This document shows, piece by piece, positions 46,313-57,497 of a stretch of 64,000 bases of DNA. The position numbers and the translations under genes are program-made. The stretch covers positions 38,157,787 to 38,221,786 of the forward strand of contig OY720346.1 in assembly GCA_963082975.1 (NCBI GenBank). Direction: 5' to 3'. Numbering within the stretch: position 1 is the stretch's first letter; every line of letters starts with the position of its first letter. Under the pieces are notes generated by a model. It saw only the letters and a program-made list of their open reading frames with translations. It made no database searches and was not told where the DNA came from. This DNA comes from Labia minor (lineage: Eukaryota > Arthropoda > Insecta > Dermaptera > Spongiphoridae).

Positions 46313-47038
46313 CTATCTCGCCAGAGATAGTATTGCGATCATGAAAATTTTCGATGTCGAGATTTTGATGTTTTTATACGTTTTGAAGGTTCCTGAATTA
46401 TTTTCACTGTCTGTGTGTTTGTGTGTTTCTGTGGGTGTTTGTGTGTGTGTATGTGTGTAGGTAGACATGATTACGCAAAAATGGTTTGAGCTCAATTAAA
46501 TTTGGTATACGGCCATTATTCAAAATTAGTAGTTTACTACTTACTTTTGAGAAATGTAGCTCATCTCAAATTTTTATAAGTTATTTTGTTTGATTGTTTT
46601 GAAATATTGAAAAAGATAAAATTGAATAATTTGTATGCCGAATTGGCAAAAGCAAATCAAGATTTTATTATTATTATTATTACATTATAATTAGTAGTAA
46701 TTGTTTCCATATATCGTTTTAAGAATGGAATGTGTTCAATGAATAATTCTCTTATAATTTTATATATATATATATATTATCAATTCCAAGAGAATTATCT
46801 ATTTTTTTCATTTTTGTTCTATTAGATTTTCAAATTTAATGTAGCTAAACGCTAAAATCCTAGTCTAATAGACGAATGCAAATCACGCACTAGCATGTGA
46901 CGTGGTGCCATCAATAAAGAGCCAAACACCCGCTGGTTTAATAAATATTATTTATTAATTTTAATTTATAATTTAAATATAATATATGTTAATTAATCCA
47001 CTTCAAATTTGCGAGATAATCGAGTGGAGACTTTCCAG
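46313..47038 (-). mobile_element. Family A repeat, rearranged, in GST 5' UTR intron
   Basis: 46313-46565 matches the CTATCTCGC end and 46877-47038 matches the other end (GCGAGATAATCGAGTGG). About 310 bp of unrelated DNA replaces the centre. The paralogous site 57093-57497 shows the same two ends with a larger deletion. Confidence 0.65.
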
Positions 47039-47189
47039 TTTATTCTCTTTACTAATACTACTACATGATCTGTTAGTAAATTATGTAAACTATATTCATA
47101 GATTTTCTCATTATAAATTATTTAATTTATAAATAAATATACGTATTACGTGAAAAATTTCATAAAATTATAATAAAATATAGACTTAC

Positions 47190-47232
47190 TGTTTATATTG
47201 AATGTTAAGTACAGGTGCTTAAAGGAAATCTG
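47190..47232 (-). other. Non-coding first exon of GST copy 1
   Basis: The donor ACA|GTAAGT ends it at 47190 (minus strand). The acceptor TTTTCAG lies at 46101-46107, just before the ATG at 46098. The start is estimated from the TATA box about 30 bp upstream. The same exon is conserved at 57649-57692. Confidence 0.6.
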
Positions 47233-47254
47233 GTGGAAAAGTGAGTGAGTAATA

Positions 47255-47262
47255 CTTTTATA
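47255..47262 (-). promoter_or_regulatory. TATA box of GST copy 1
   Basis: TATAAAAG on the minus strand, 30 bp before the inferred transcription start. It is followed by an ACTCACTCAC initiator-like stretch and is identical in copy 2. Confidence 0.6.
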
Positions 47263-47424
47263 CTCATATCGAAGGAGCGGAGGAAAGGAAGAGGGAAACT
47301 TATCAAGGCTAAGTCTCTCTCATTGCTAATCAAGATACTAGAATTAATCTAATACTAAAATTTGTGCATAGTCATTCTGTATTACCTCAATTTATTTATT
47401 TTTTCACTATTCATTTCTAAAAAT

Positions 47425-47553
47425 CTGGAGTCTCACCACACGACTATTTGTGTGTGAATTGGATTAAATAAAATATATTATATTTAAATTAAAATTAATA
47501 AATAATGATATGCAGTGTAAAAAAATTAATTCCGGTACTTTTAGCGAATCAAT
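47425..47553 (+). mobile_element. Family A repeat, truncated, fused to GST relic
   Basis: CTGGAGTCTCACC to TTAGCGAATCAAT. The internal junction abuts a GST exon-1 scrap, so part of the element and most of that GST copy were deleted. Confidence 0.65.
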
Positions 47554-47580
47554 TAAATAAGTCAATTTATAAATAGGCAT
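47554..47580 (-). pseudogene. Relic of a third GST first coding exon
   Basis: The minus strand has CTTTGCAG as an acceptor, then ATGCCTATTTATAAATTGAC, encoding MPIYKLTY, the start of the sigma GST proteins (MPTYKLTY in both intact copies). After about nine codons the sequence switches to the family A repeat. I see no matching exons 2-4, so only the splice acceptor and start of this copy survive. Confidence 0.7.
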
Positions 47581-47651
47581 CTGCAAAGTATCAATATCTT
47601 ATATATATATACTTGAAATTAGATGGACCAATTATTATGAACATTCTAAAC

Positions 47652-48043
47652 CAGGGGCGGCCAACCCGCGGCCCGCGGGCCGCATGTGGCCCGCCGTAAA
47701 CATTTTTGCGGCCCGCGAGATTCATCACACTTTTATATTCTGCGCCCTCATGAAACAAATATCGCACTAGTGAAATAAATATGATTTCATTTTTTGTATT
47801 TCGTTGATTCTTTTTTTATTTTTAGTATTATATATTTTTTACAATGTGCATTCAGTATCATTATTATTATATTATATATGTTTATATGTAAAAATAATAG
47901 TAAACATAATAAAAATTCATTATTTTTCAATTTGTCACACCAAACAATATCTATAATTGGTATGTATAATTTTATATGCGGCCCGCGAAGTTATGATGCA
48001 TTTCTAAAGTGGCCCGCAAGATCATTTGGGTTGGCCACCTCTG
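47652..48043. mobile_element. hAT-type MITE with GC-rich ends
   Basis: Inverted termini CAGGGGCGGCCAACC and GGTTGGCCACCTCTG, flanked by TTCTAAAC (47644-47651) and TTTTAAAC (48044-48051). GCGGCCCGCG blocks recur near both ends. A 124-codon open frame inside is AT-driven and not a gene. Confidence 0.85.
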
Positions 48044-48148
48044 TTTTAAACACTATTTATATATACCCATATTTGAACCTTGACTCTAAATTTTATAAAT
48101 ATATATTAAATAATTCCAAGAAATCAAGAGACCATAAAGATTATAACA

Positions 48149-49160
48149 CTTGCATGAAAATGACTTAATACAGTTATTTTTCTTTTTTTTTTCTTTTAGT
48201 ATTTTTAAAATAACTTTATATCCTCGTATATTTTAACATTAAAAAAATTAAATTAAAAACTAGACAATAAAATAAAGGTTTGATTATACGCTGATTCAGA
48301 CTATCAAGAATTAATAATAAATTATAAATAGATATAAGATATGTATATTTTTGGTATAAAATATTTTATTTTTGAAAGAGGGTTGTGCTGGGAGTTAGTA
48401 TGAATTAATAAAGTAAATCTGTCAAGGTTATATTTATGAGCAGAATTATTTTAATTTTAATTTTTAATTAAAATTAATAATTTGAATTTGCAATAATTAA
48501 AGTGGTTAGATTCTTTTCATTCTACTAGAGCAAAAGTTTTTTTCTAAATTCTATTAATTTTTTCAGTCACATTAAACCTCATGATTTCAATTAAAATTTA
48601 TTGTTACATTGTGATTAAATACTTTAATAAAAAAATAAATTATATGGTAAAAAAAAATTCTATTAATAATCACGATTATTGTAAGAATGAAATATAATAT
48701 AATTAATTATTAATTTATAAAAATAAATCACAATTTACCTTTCTATTGATTTATTTTAATAGGAGTGGACGTTAAATATGTAAACAATATAATAAAGTCA
48801 ATATAATTTGTAAGATATATTCCTTGTATTATTATTATTATTATTATTATTATAATTATTATCACTTATCGAGGGAAAAGTTATCAAAATTATTACATCT
48901 TCATATCTACATTTCTATTAAAATGTTGATTTATCATCTTTTTTATTTGTCATTTGTTTATCATCTAAATTATTTAATAAACACTATTTTATCTTTAACT
49001 TTATATATATATATAATATGTATATTTGTTATCAATTTAGAGTATATATTCAATTTTGATATCTTACAATAACTATATTTATCTTCATAATTAGTATTTA
49101 TTTCTCATATTTTGTATTAAAATTATTTTTCTATTCTTTATTACTCTTTAGATTAAAATG
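48149..49160 (+). repeat. Duplicated spacer block, copy 2
   Basis: 48149-48470 repeats 41020-41400 directly. 48770-49160 is repeated in inverted form at 53125-53530, including an ATT/TTA microsatellite that gives a spurious poly-Tyr frame on both copies. Confidence 0.7.
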
Positions 49161-49174
49161 CTATTTTGAATCAT

Positions 49175-49390
49175 TGAAAAGATCATCATATAATATTAGA
49201 TAAATTAGAAGAGAATAAGGTGAAAGCTCAGGATAGGGATAGTTGGAGGAATGTGGAATATTGTAATTAAATAATGGACAGCGTTTTATTATTTTTGGCC
49301 GATTTTTAAATCACAACTTTCATTTTATCTTTCGCATACAATGTATACAACAATGTATACAACAATTGAATATTATCTGTTTTTAATATA
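49175..49390 (+). repeat. Inverted continuation of the 43195-43390 block
   Basis: Begins AGATCATCATATAATATT and includes a LINE reverse transcriptase tail (KAQDRDSWRNV). It ends TTTTTAATATA at the transposon nest and continues at 52309 in the paralogue. Confidence 0.65.
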
Positions 49391-49966
49391 CAGAGTCCGG
49401 CAGGGAGGATTACTCTTTTCAAAAGACACATGCATTTTTTTAAATAAACTTCAATTATTATTTTTCTAAAACATTACAAATACAATGCCATTTAATAACC
49501 ATAAAGCATTACAACAATGAATTGAAATTTAAGTGCGAAAAATGACATCATCCAAATGGCGGCCGTTCTTGTCCTAGCATTGTTGCAGGCTAGTGAAGAA
49601 ATTGTCCATACACCTTTCAAGCATAGCAAGAGGTATTTTTTCACGAATTTCTCGAGTAATTACTTCAGCAAGAGCTTCAAAAGTCTGTGGTTTTTCAATG
49701 TAAACTCGAGAGCCCCATAAGAAATAATCGCATTCGGAAAGATCGGGAGATCGAGGAGGCCACTCCAAATCACCACGCAAAGAAATGACCGGTTGCAACA
49801 AAGGTATCGTAAACAAATTGTACACGTTGTACAATCGACCAAGGTTCCATGTCTAATGAAATGGAAAATAATAACGAATGTATATGACCCTTTGCGCATG
49901 CGCTAGCCCTCCTTCCACGTAAGTTATGGCTGACTTTAAAACGAAACACCTCCCTGCCGGACCCTG
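49391..49966 (-). mobile_element. DD34-type DNA transposon, internally deleted
   Basis: Inverted termini CAGAGTCCGGCAGGGAGG and CCTCCCTGCCGGACCCTG, with TA on both sides (49389-49390 and 49967-49968). 576 bp, with only the transposase C-terminal piece inside. It is inserted exactly at the 5' junction of the following Helitron. Confidence 0.82.
49574..49834 (-). pseudogene. Transposase C-terminal fragment
   Basis: Contains WPPRSPDLSECDYFLWGSRV with the last part of the catalytic core (PDLS.CDYFLWG), then KPQTFEALAEVITREIREK, typical of the same insect transposase family as the fragment at 39190-39420. The N-terminal domain and the first catalytic Asp residues are absent, and the leading ~20 residues may be out-of-frame fusion sequence. 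It cannot be active. A 79-codon overlapping frame (49660-49899) carries no family signature. Confidence 0.75.
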
Positions 49967-50575
49967 TATCTTATCTTATCTTCTTATACGAGTAAAAATT
50001 GTTTGTTTGTTTCATTGTTCTCAAAAACCGCTCTAACGATTTTTTTGAAATTCACAACAGAGATAGTATTTATAAAGAAAAATTGAGTTTTAATGATCAC
50101 ATTTCTGGAAAACTACATCTTTATTAGTTCTTCTTAATTTAAATTTATAATATATGGATGACGTCACAACCACCGCCTGTGAGATATATATATCTATTCT
50201 TAAAATAAAATTAAAAATATTTATATTATATTCATATATTTGATTTTTTAATTTCATTAATAGTTTTACATTTAAATTATTTGAAATTGTTTCACACAAC
50301 GTTTAAAAGAAGATTTATCTTTATATTCGATTCGATATATAGTAGGAGAATTAAATGACGTTATCAATTTATTATACTCCGGTAAATATTATAAAATATT
50401 ATTTACTAAATATTCAAACAATATCAAATATTCAATTAGATAAAACATTTATTTGTTTTTGTGTTCTTATTTAAAATACATTTTAATTTAATCAGTAAAT
50501 TAATTATATATATTATTATTGTAAATGTTATATCTATCTATGTGTCCCTTCATACATTTTGAATTCACCCATAAT

Positions 50576-51334
50576 CAGTGGCGTACCTAGGGGGGTGCGG
50601 TGGGTGCAGTCCGCACCGGGCGGCACTTATCTTGGGGCGGCATTTTTTATATTTAGTTATAGTTGTAAAAAGCAACTTATTCATTTCATATTTATTTTTT
50701 TTCTTTCTTGAATAATAAATGATTATTATGATTATTATAAGTTTACTATTTGATTTATATAAATTATGATTAACTATATGATTTCGAATATTATTCCTCG
50801 GTGTATATAAATGCATTTTAGTGTAAATTTTGAATTCTAATTCCAAGAACAGGATAATAATTTTATTTTATTGTATTCATTAAAATTCGTTGAATTCGTA
50901 AACGCATCTTTACGATTTTGTTCAGCAATTTTTCCTAACTAAAATTTTTTGATACCAGTTTATAAATGTCATTTCTTTTGAAAAGTTTATATGATTACTT
51001 TGAAGTGATATACCAATATTTTTTTAAATGATAGATTTTTCTTTTGAAAAGCAGGGCCGGCGGAAAAAATATAAATATAAATTTTGAGAGCATATACACG
51101 ATTTTTCTAGTATGAAAGCTAGAAGAGTAAATATTATATTAATATGTTTATATACGAGTGCATACAAATATGTGTAAAAATATTTACTCTGTGTATTAAT
51201 TAATATTGATTAAATAACTTAATAATTTATTTATGTGCATTAATTTATAAATACCACTATTTGATTGACTTATAATAAAAAGGGCGGCAAACTGAAGATC
51301 GCCCCGGGCGGCAAAAGTTCTAGGTACGCCACTG
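50576..51334. mobile_element. hAT-type MITE, 759 bp
   Basis: Inverted termini CAGTGGCGTACCTAG and CTAGGTACGCCACTG are flanked by perfect CCCATAAT duplications (50568-50575, 51335-51342). GGGCGGCA blocks lie near both ends. Nested inside the Helitron. Confidence 0.9.
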
Positions 51335-51869
51335 CCCATAATATATCTTATATTCTTATACACTTACTTGAATATAATTTAAAAAGTTTTAAAAGTTTTT
51401 TTTTAATATTTTATGAATTCAAATCGTCAATTGAAAATGAAAAATCCAATTATGAGATCAATTATTCATATAATTTTAAATGTTTTCGTGTTTTATAAAT
51501 AAAATATTAAAAAAATAAACTTATAAACAAAATATTCTTTGAATTATTTTGAAACATTTTAGGAAACAAATTTTTAATGGGTCATTTTTAGAAATTCCAT
51601 TTAACAATTATAATAAATAATTAAAAAATTGTAAAATTTTTAAAGTATATAAAAATAAATTGTATAAATTGGTTAAAGGGTCGAGTGATAGAGTTCGGTG
51701 TCACAGGTATATATTTTATATCAACACGCCTACTTTTCTGTTTGTATGTTATTATTTGAATGGCGAGGAAAAATTAATGGAGGTTTGAAATTAATAGTGA
51801 TAAGAAAAAATATTTAGTGATAAAGAGGAACAGTATTAATTAATATAGAAAATATAAAATTTGAATATG

Positions 51870-52060
51870 TAGAAAAATTGAATGTAATCACGAAGGATAA
51901 TAATATTTGAGAAGAATTTAAATGGAGGTATCAATCGGGAAACGCCTGTTATCATGCAGTAAAGACCATGGACGCATAGGAAGGGACGTAAGAGAGATGG
52001 GACAAGGGCTCAGGATAGGGACATTTGGAGAAATGTAGCCAAGAACTTTCGAGTATCTTT
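51870..52060 (+). pseudogene. LINE reverse transcriptase scrap inside Helitron
   Basis: ATCACGAAGGATAATAATAT and AACGCCTGTTATCATGCAGT match 33130-33215 (ITKDNN, NACYHAV). It then jumps to the GCTCAGGATAGGGAC tail. Internally deleted and non-functional. Confidence 0.65.
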
Positions 52061-52311
52061 GAGTTATATAAATAGATAGATATAACATATACAATAATAA
52101 TATATATAATTAATTTACTGATTAAATTAAAATATATTTTAAATAAGAACACAAAAAGAAATGAATGTTTTATGTAATATACTGATTGAAACAAAATGGA
52201 TGAAAACCTTTTACTACTTTTAACCAAATACGATGTACCACTCGGGGGTACAGGGGGCGGAGCCCCCGTCCAGCTGTGAAGAGCGCCGAAGACGCTCGGA
52301 CCAGCTGGTTT

Positions 52312-53530
52312 CAATTAACTGTCATAACAAGACTTTTTCTTCGTGTAGGTGTAGTTTCCATACATTGAATCAGGATCGACACTATATATACAATAAAATA
52401 AGTCAAAATTATTTTTTATTTAGAAATAATATGTATATTTTAAATATTTGTATTTCTTAACGTTAAATTTGCTTAGTAAAAATATTAGGATTATTTTTTT
52501 TTCTCTATTTAAGAGTTTATAGGGATATTGTCAAATTTTCTATTTTATAAACTTTTATAGAATGATTCGTAAATTATAGTAAGAATATAGTAGATTGACA
52601 AGAAATGTGTCATAATTCAACATTTCAATTCATTCCTTTTTACTGCAAATGTTAGCGAACTTGGTTATTATATAAAATTAAAAAAATATAGTAGTAAAAG
52701 TAAATAAAATTAAATCAATAAAAAATTTTGTATTATAGAATAATAAATAAATAATTCAGAGAGATAAAAATTAGAATTAAAATAGTTATATATCTATTGA
52801 TATATACTATCAGCATTTGATCTTAAGTGTATACTGAATGAGTAATAAAATTAAATAACAAATTCAAGAATGATTAAGTAGATTACTTAAAATAGGACCA
52901 CGTACATCCTATTCATTCGTGGTAGTAACATAATAATAATAATATTAATAATAATAAAAACTAAAAATTTAAAAAATAAAAGAAAAATTGGAAATAAATT
53001 TAATAAATTAAATAAATTATAGGTTTCTATATTATTTACATGAATTTCAAATTATTATGAAATAGTTTCAAATTAAGGGCGCACAGGTTTGAAAATCACT
53101 CACTTAGGATTAAAAATAAATATAAAAAAAAGATTTCAATGATTCAAAATGGCATTTTAATCTAAAATGTAATATAGAAAAGAAAAATAATTGTATGAGA
53201 AATATACACAAATTATGAAGATAAATATAGTTATTGTAAGATGTCAAAATTGAATATATACTCTAAATTGATAACAAATATACATATTATATATATATAA
53301 AGTTAAAGATAAAATAATGTTTATTAAATAATTTAGATGATAAACAAATGCCTATAAAAAGATAATAAAACAACCTTTTAATAGAAATGTAGATATGAAG
53401 ATATAATAATTTTGATAACTTTTCCCTCGATAAGTGATAATAATTATAATAATAATAATAATAATAATAATACAAGGAATATATCTTACAAATTATATTG
53501 ACTTTATTACATAGTTTACCAATTTAATCA
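52312..53530 (-). repeat. Inverted copy of the spacer block
   Basis: Reverse complement of 43200-42405 (to about 53115), then of 49160-48770 (53125-53530). It lacks the family B and retroposed insertions found at 41442-42397, so it preserves the pre-insertion state. Confidence 0.72.
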
Positions 53531-53890
53531 AAGGTTGTTTTGAATAGGGATTTCTACTAATATTTAGTGATTTCTATTTACGAATTTTATTTTCGAAAAC
53601 CCAAAATATCTATTTCCACTTGTAAATTTTTATAATAAAGATGATTAAAGAAATAATTTATATAAATAATAAAACAATTTTTTTTCTAATTGAAAAAAAA
53701 ATTAAATAAATTTTATATTTAACCTAGAATATAAAGCTTTTGATTTAATCTAATGATTGGAAAATCCTTATTTCACCCTATATTACAAAAGAAGTGTTTA
53801 TATTATATGATTTTTTTATTAAAATTTGTTTATTTAATGATACAATTAAATTTTTTTAACTCTTATTGAAGTTATGGGAAATATAATTAA

Positions 53891-55518
53891 CTAGCAGACC
53901 CGGCAAAGCTTCGCTTTTGCATGTGTGTCTGTATACATATATACGTATGTGATAACTGAACACTTAATAATAATAATAATAATAATAATAATGTATTAAA
54001 TGAATATAATTGAAATTTTATTTTTTATTATTACATTTTTATTTTTATTTTTTACCGACCGACGATAGTAAGGGAGGTATTGTTTTCACACCAAATTTCT
54101 TATGTGGGGATTTTTACATATCTCCACGATTCATGCATTTTCTTAACCGAAAAAAGTATTTTTAGCATAATGTCTGTCCGTCCGTCCGTCCGTATAGATG
54201 TGTACAGCTTGAACGGCTCAACGGATTTTGATGAAATTTTTTATATTTACTTAATACATCAGTATGATGAATTGCTCAACTTTTGGTGCAAATCCGGAAA
54301 CCGGAAGTGGTAGTATTAGCGATCGACGATAGGAAGGGAAGGGTTATTTTCACACCATGAGGAGATTTTTTTACATATCTCCACAAATCATGCACTTTGT
54401 ATTGGTTTTATCCTCGAGAAAAATCATCTTTATTAGTTTTTTCTTAATTTAATATGACGTCATCCAGTCATTCATGACTTAACAGCCTGGTCTTACATAT
54501 ATATTATAAATAAAATAAAATTAAAAATATTTATGTTATATCCCTATCTGTTTTTTTACTACATTAATAGATATATTAAAACTATTTGAAATTGTTTCTT
54601 TAGCTGAAAATTAATTTACTTCAAACAGTCGGTCGGTTCGGACCTGGCCACAGGTCAACTTATTTTGTTAATAATTTATTTTTTATTTTTTTTGTTAATT
54701 ATTATTACATTTTTATTTGTTGGAAAATTATTTCTACTTTATTTATTGTTAATAGTTATTACATTTTAATTAACAGTTTTCGGAATAAGTATATTCTCAT
54801 ATTATAGAGATTCTTATCGTTTGTCTCACAAGTCTACCTACAATATTTCATTACCATTGTATGATTCAAAATAAAATTCAAAATATTTAATACGACATGA
54901 CATGATCTTAGTATTTTTCCCATCTCAGAATATTTGCTAATATTACATGTTGGAGTTCCAATTACCTGCATATTTAATGGCAATTTCAATGCTGAATATG
55001 CTTTTAAATAAAAATAATTTGAAGAAAGTAATTGGAATCATTATTATTAAGAATCAACAAATAAATTTATTAAATATACATTTAAATATGTAAATAAATC
55101 TATATATAAATTTAATAAATATTCAACCAATCATTGAAACAATATAAATAAAACGATTCAATATTTTACTTACATTGTGATTTATATTTTTATTTTTATT
55201 ACAACAGTTATTATGGGTATGTTATTTTTGACATTTTAAAAAAAATTAAAAATATTAATAAAATTTATCAAAATAATAAGTTGAAAAGATTTCCAATTAT
55301 TTTTATTTATTTATTGTAAATTTTTCAATGTAACCATGGTAACCATAAAAATAGACTTTTACCAAAATATTACTAATTAAATTAATTTTGGATTTAACTA
55401 CACTAAGACCTTCCCTGGGATGCCCACAACAATCCCTGAAAGTTAAATCGAAATCGGACGGGTAGTTTTTGAGTTTAGGCGAGACACACAGACAGACATT
55501 GCCTTTTATATATATAGA
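53891..55518 (-). mobile_element. Non-autonomous Helitron with nested family B element, 1628 bp
   Basis: Minus-strand 5' end TCTATATATATAAAAGG after A. 3' end has hairpin-forming GCAAAAGCGAAGCTTTGC, then CGGGTCTG and CTAG before T. The paralogous site at 43883/43884 is the exact empty A/T target (AATTAA joined to TTTAATGATG), with no duplication. There is no Rep/helicase ORF. It lies about 80 bp downstream of GST copy 2. Confidence 0.92.
54054..54658 (+). mobile_element. Family B repeat nested in Helitron
   Basis: ACCGACCGACGATAG to CCACAGGTCAA. Closely similar to 41748-42397 and has a shorter CCGTC microsatellite. The target duplication is unclear because the flanks are T-rich. Confidence 0.8.
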
Positions 55519-55601
55519 TTTAATGATGTTGGAAAGATAAATGAAACAATTTATATAATACTTTATTTTCTTTATTTTTTTTTCGTATAATTTTAATTTA
55601 T

Positions 55602-56879
55602 TTAAAATAATGGTTTAACTGTGCTCAGATAATTTTTAATTTTAGGTAAATTGTTAACTTTTTCAATAAGGGCGTTGATGTTACTATAATCTTTTAAAAA
55701 GTTCATTTCACAACTATGAAGCATATAAGGGGCTGAAGCTGCCAAATATAAATCAGCCCAACTTAACTAAGATAAAAAAAATATAAAATTATTAAATAAT
55801 ATTTTATTAAAATATCAATATTTAAGTAATAATATTAAAATCTAATATTAAAAAACTAAATTATAATCAAAGTAGATGCAAGTACTTACATTTCCATTTA
55901 CAAGATATCCTCTATTGTCTTTTATTAATTTATCAATATAATTTAAGTAATTTGGCAAAATTTCATTTTGTAAAGGCGCCAATAACGTTTTCTTTACTTC
56001 AGGATTTTGTTCCCAAAAATATCTTGCACATGCTAAAAATAAATATAAAATAAGATTATTTATATTTTATATAAATATGTAGTGAACGATACTTTATGTT
56101 AATACAGTTTTTTTTTCAAATATTAATTAATTAATTTTAGTTTTATAAGGGAGAAAAACATTTTTCTTATATAAGGTATTTAGGAGAATATAAATTTGTA
56201 ATGATTGGTTCCTTCGGATCAAATCTAGTCGAAATTTAAAATTTTTTTATTTGATTATCAAATAAAGTTAAATATTTTAAATAGAGTATTAGCAGTTTAA
56301 AGTAGGAATTTAAAAAAAATTGTTTTATATTACTTTTTATCTTTTACTTATCTCTTAATAAAATTAATATCTCAATTACAGTGAGAAACATTTCTATATA
56401 ACAATAAACAACAACAAAATCAAATAATTTATATTATTATTTAGTTAGAAAGGTGAAATTAAGAGATGTCAAATAATTAATAGGTTTTAATTTTTTAAGA
56501 CCTACCTGTTCGCATATCGCAAACGGTATCCACTGCAGCATCCATTAACATATCTTCAATATCATTTCTTCCAGTTAATTTATATTTTTTCGCTAAATGA
56601 CGTGCAATTGCGACACTTTGAATATAAGGTTTACCATCAATTTCAAAAATTGGCAATTTTCCTAGTGTATATTCTAAAATAAATAAATAAATAAATAAAT
56701 ATATAAATTATTATTATTAATAACAATAATATAATAATATACATACCTTTCTTTTGTTCAGGCCAATTATCAGTTGGAACCCGGACATCTTCAAATTTTT
56801 CATTAGCATGGGCTAAAATATAACGAATTGGTTCAGCAGCTCCAGTGACATTAAAATATGTCAATTTATAGGTAGGCAT
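55602..56879 (-). CDS. Sigma-class glutathione S-transferase, copy 2
   Basis: Paralogue of the gene at 43966-46098, with the same predicted glutathione-conjugating role. Exons are 56747-56879, 56506-56673, 55890-56032 and 55602-55766 (609 bp, 202 residues plus stop), with identical lengths, phases and GT/AG borders. Tyr8, the EPIR helix, the cis-Pro of KLPIFEIDG and the QSVAIARHLA segment are intact. About 14 substitutions separate it from copy 1, for example Pro against Ala at residue 35, Trp against Tyr in the YF(W/Y)EQNP stretch, and Lys against Ala in LP(K/A)IKNY near the C terminus. Intron 1 is only about 70 bp because the family B insertion is absent. A Helitron has landed just past the stop. 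Both copies look functional. Confidence 0.92.
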
Positions 56880-56936
56880 CTCTGAAAATAATATTTAAAA
56901 TAATATCTGCGAATATTTTTATTAACAATCTAGAGC

Positions 56937-57497
56937 AGTGTTTCCCAACCGTTTTATGCCAAATCTGACCTATTCTTCCAAAAAATGTCTTAAAATGTCC
57001 CCATTTTACATATGCAGTTTTTAATATTAAAATTTTATAAATTGTTCACTAACTAGTCTAAATGATGAACTTCTGACTGCTCATCACTTTTTCTACCTCG
57101 CCAGAGATGGTATTGCGATCATGAAAATTTTGGATGTCGAGATTTTGATGTTTTTATACGTTAAGTAGTTCCCTGAGTCATTCATTTCAAGACTGGAATG
57201 TGTTCAATGAATAATTCTCTTATAATTTTATTATCAATTCCAAGAGAATTATGTATTGTTTTTCATTTTTGTTCTATTAGATTTTAACATTTAATGTAGC
57301 TAAACGCTAAAATCCTAGTCTAATACATGACTCCAAATCACGCGCTAGCACGTGACGTGGTGCTATCAACAAAGAGCCAAACACGAGCTGGTTTAATAAA
57401 TATTATTTATTTATTTTTATTTATAATTTAATTTAAACATAATATATGTTAATTAATCCAATTCAAATTTGCGAGATAGTCGAGGGAGACTCTCCAG
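56937..57497 (-). mobile_element. hAT end and rearranged family A repeat in GST copy 2 5' UTR intron
   Basis: CAGTGTTTCCCAACC at 56937, then family A ends at 57093-57180 and 57328-57497. The centre is more deleted than in copy 1 (46313-47038). Confidence 0.6.

Larger units (their letters stand above)
49969..52308 (+). mobile_element. Non-autonomous Helitron, 2340 bp
   Basis: 5' end TCTTATCTTATCTTC after host A. 3' end has the hairpin GAGCGCCGAAGACGCTC, then GACCAG, then CTGG before host T. The paralogous spacer (near 43190, inverted) reads TTTTTAATATA joined directly to TTTCAATTAAC, the uninterrupted target. Interior: CCGCTCTAACGATTTTTTTG, ATGACGTCAC, an hAT MITE and a LINE scrap. There is no Rep/helicase, so it depends on another copy for mobility. 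Confidence 0.85.

Noticed and set aside
46313..46495. 60-codon minus-strand frame with THTHT repeats
   Set aside because: Translation of the family A repeat and its TG microsatellite.
47794..48168. 124-codon open frame
   Set aside because: It overlaps an hAT MITE and runs past its end; composition is AT-driven with no homology.
48824..49072. Open frame beginning with poly-Tyr, also at 53287-53475
   Set aside because: Translation of an ATT/TTA microsatellite. It appears twice because the spacer is duplicated in inverted form.
51952..52314. 120-codon minus-strand frame
   Set aside because: Shadow of Helitron and LINE-derived sequence.
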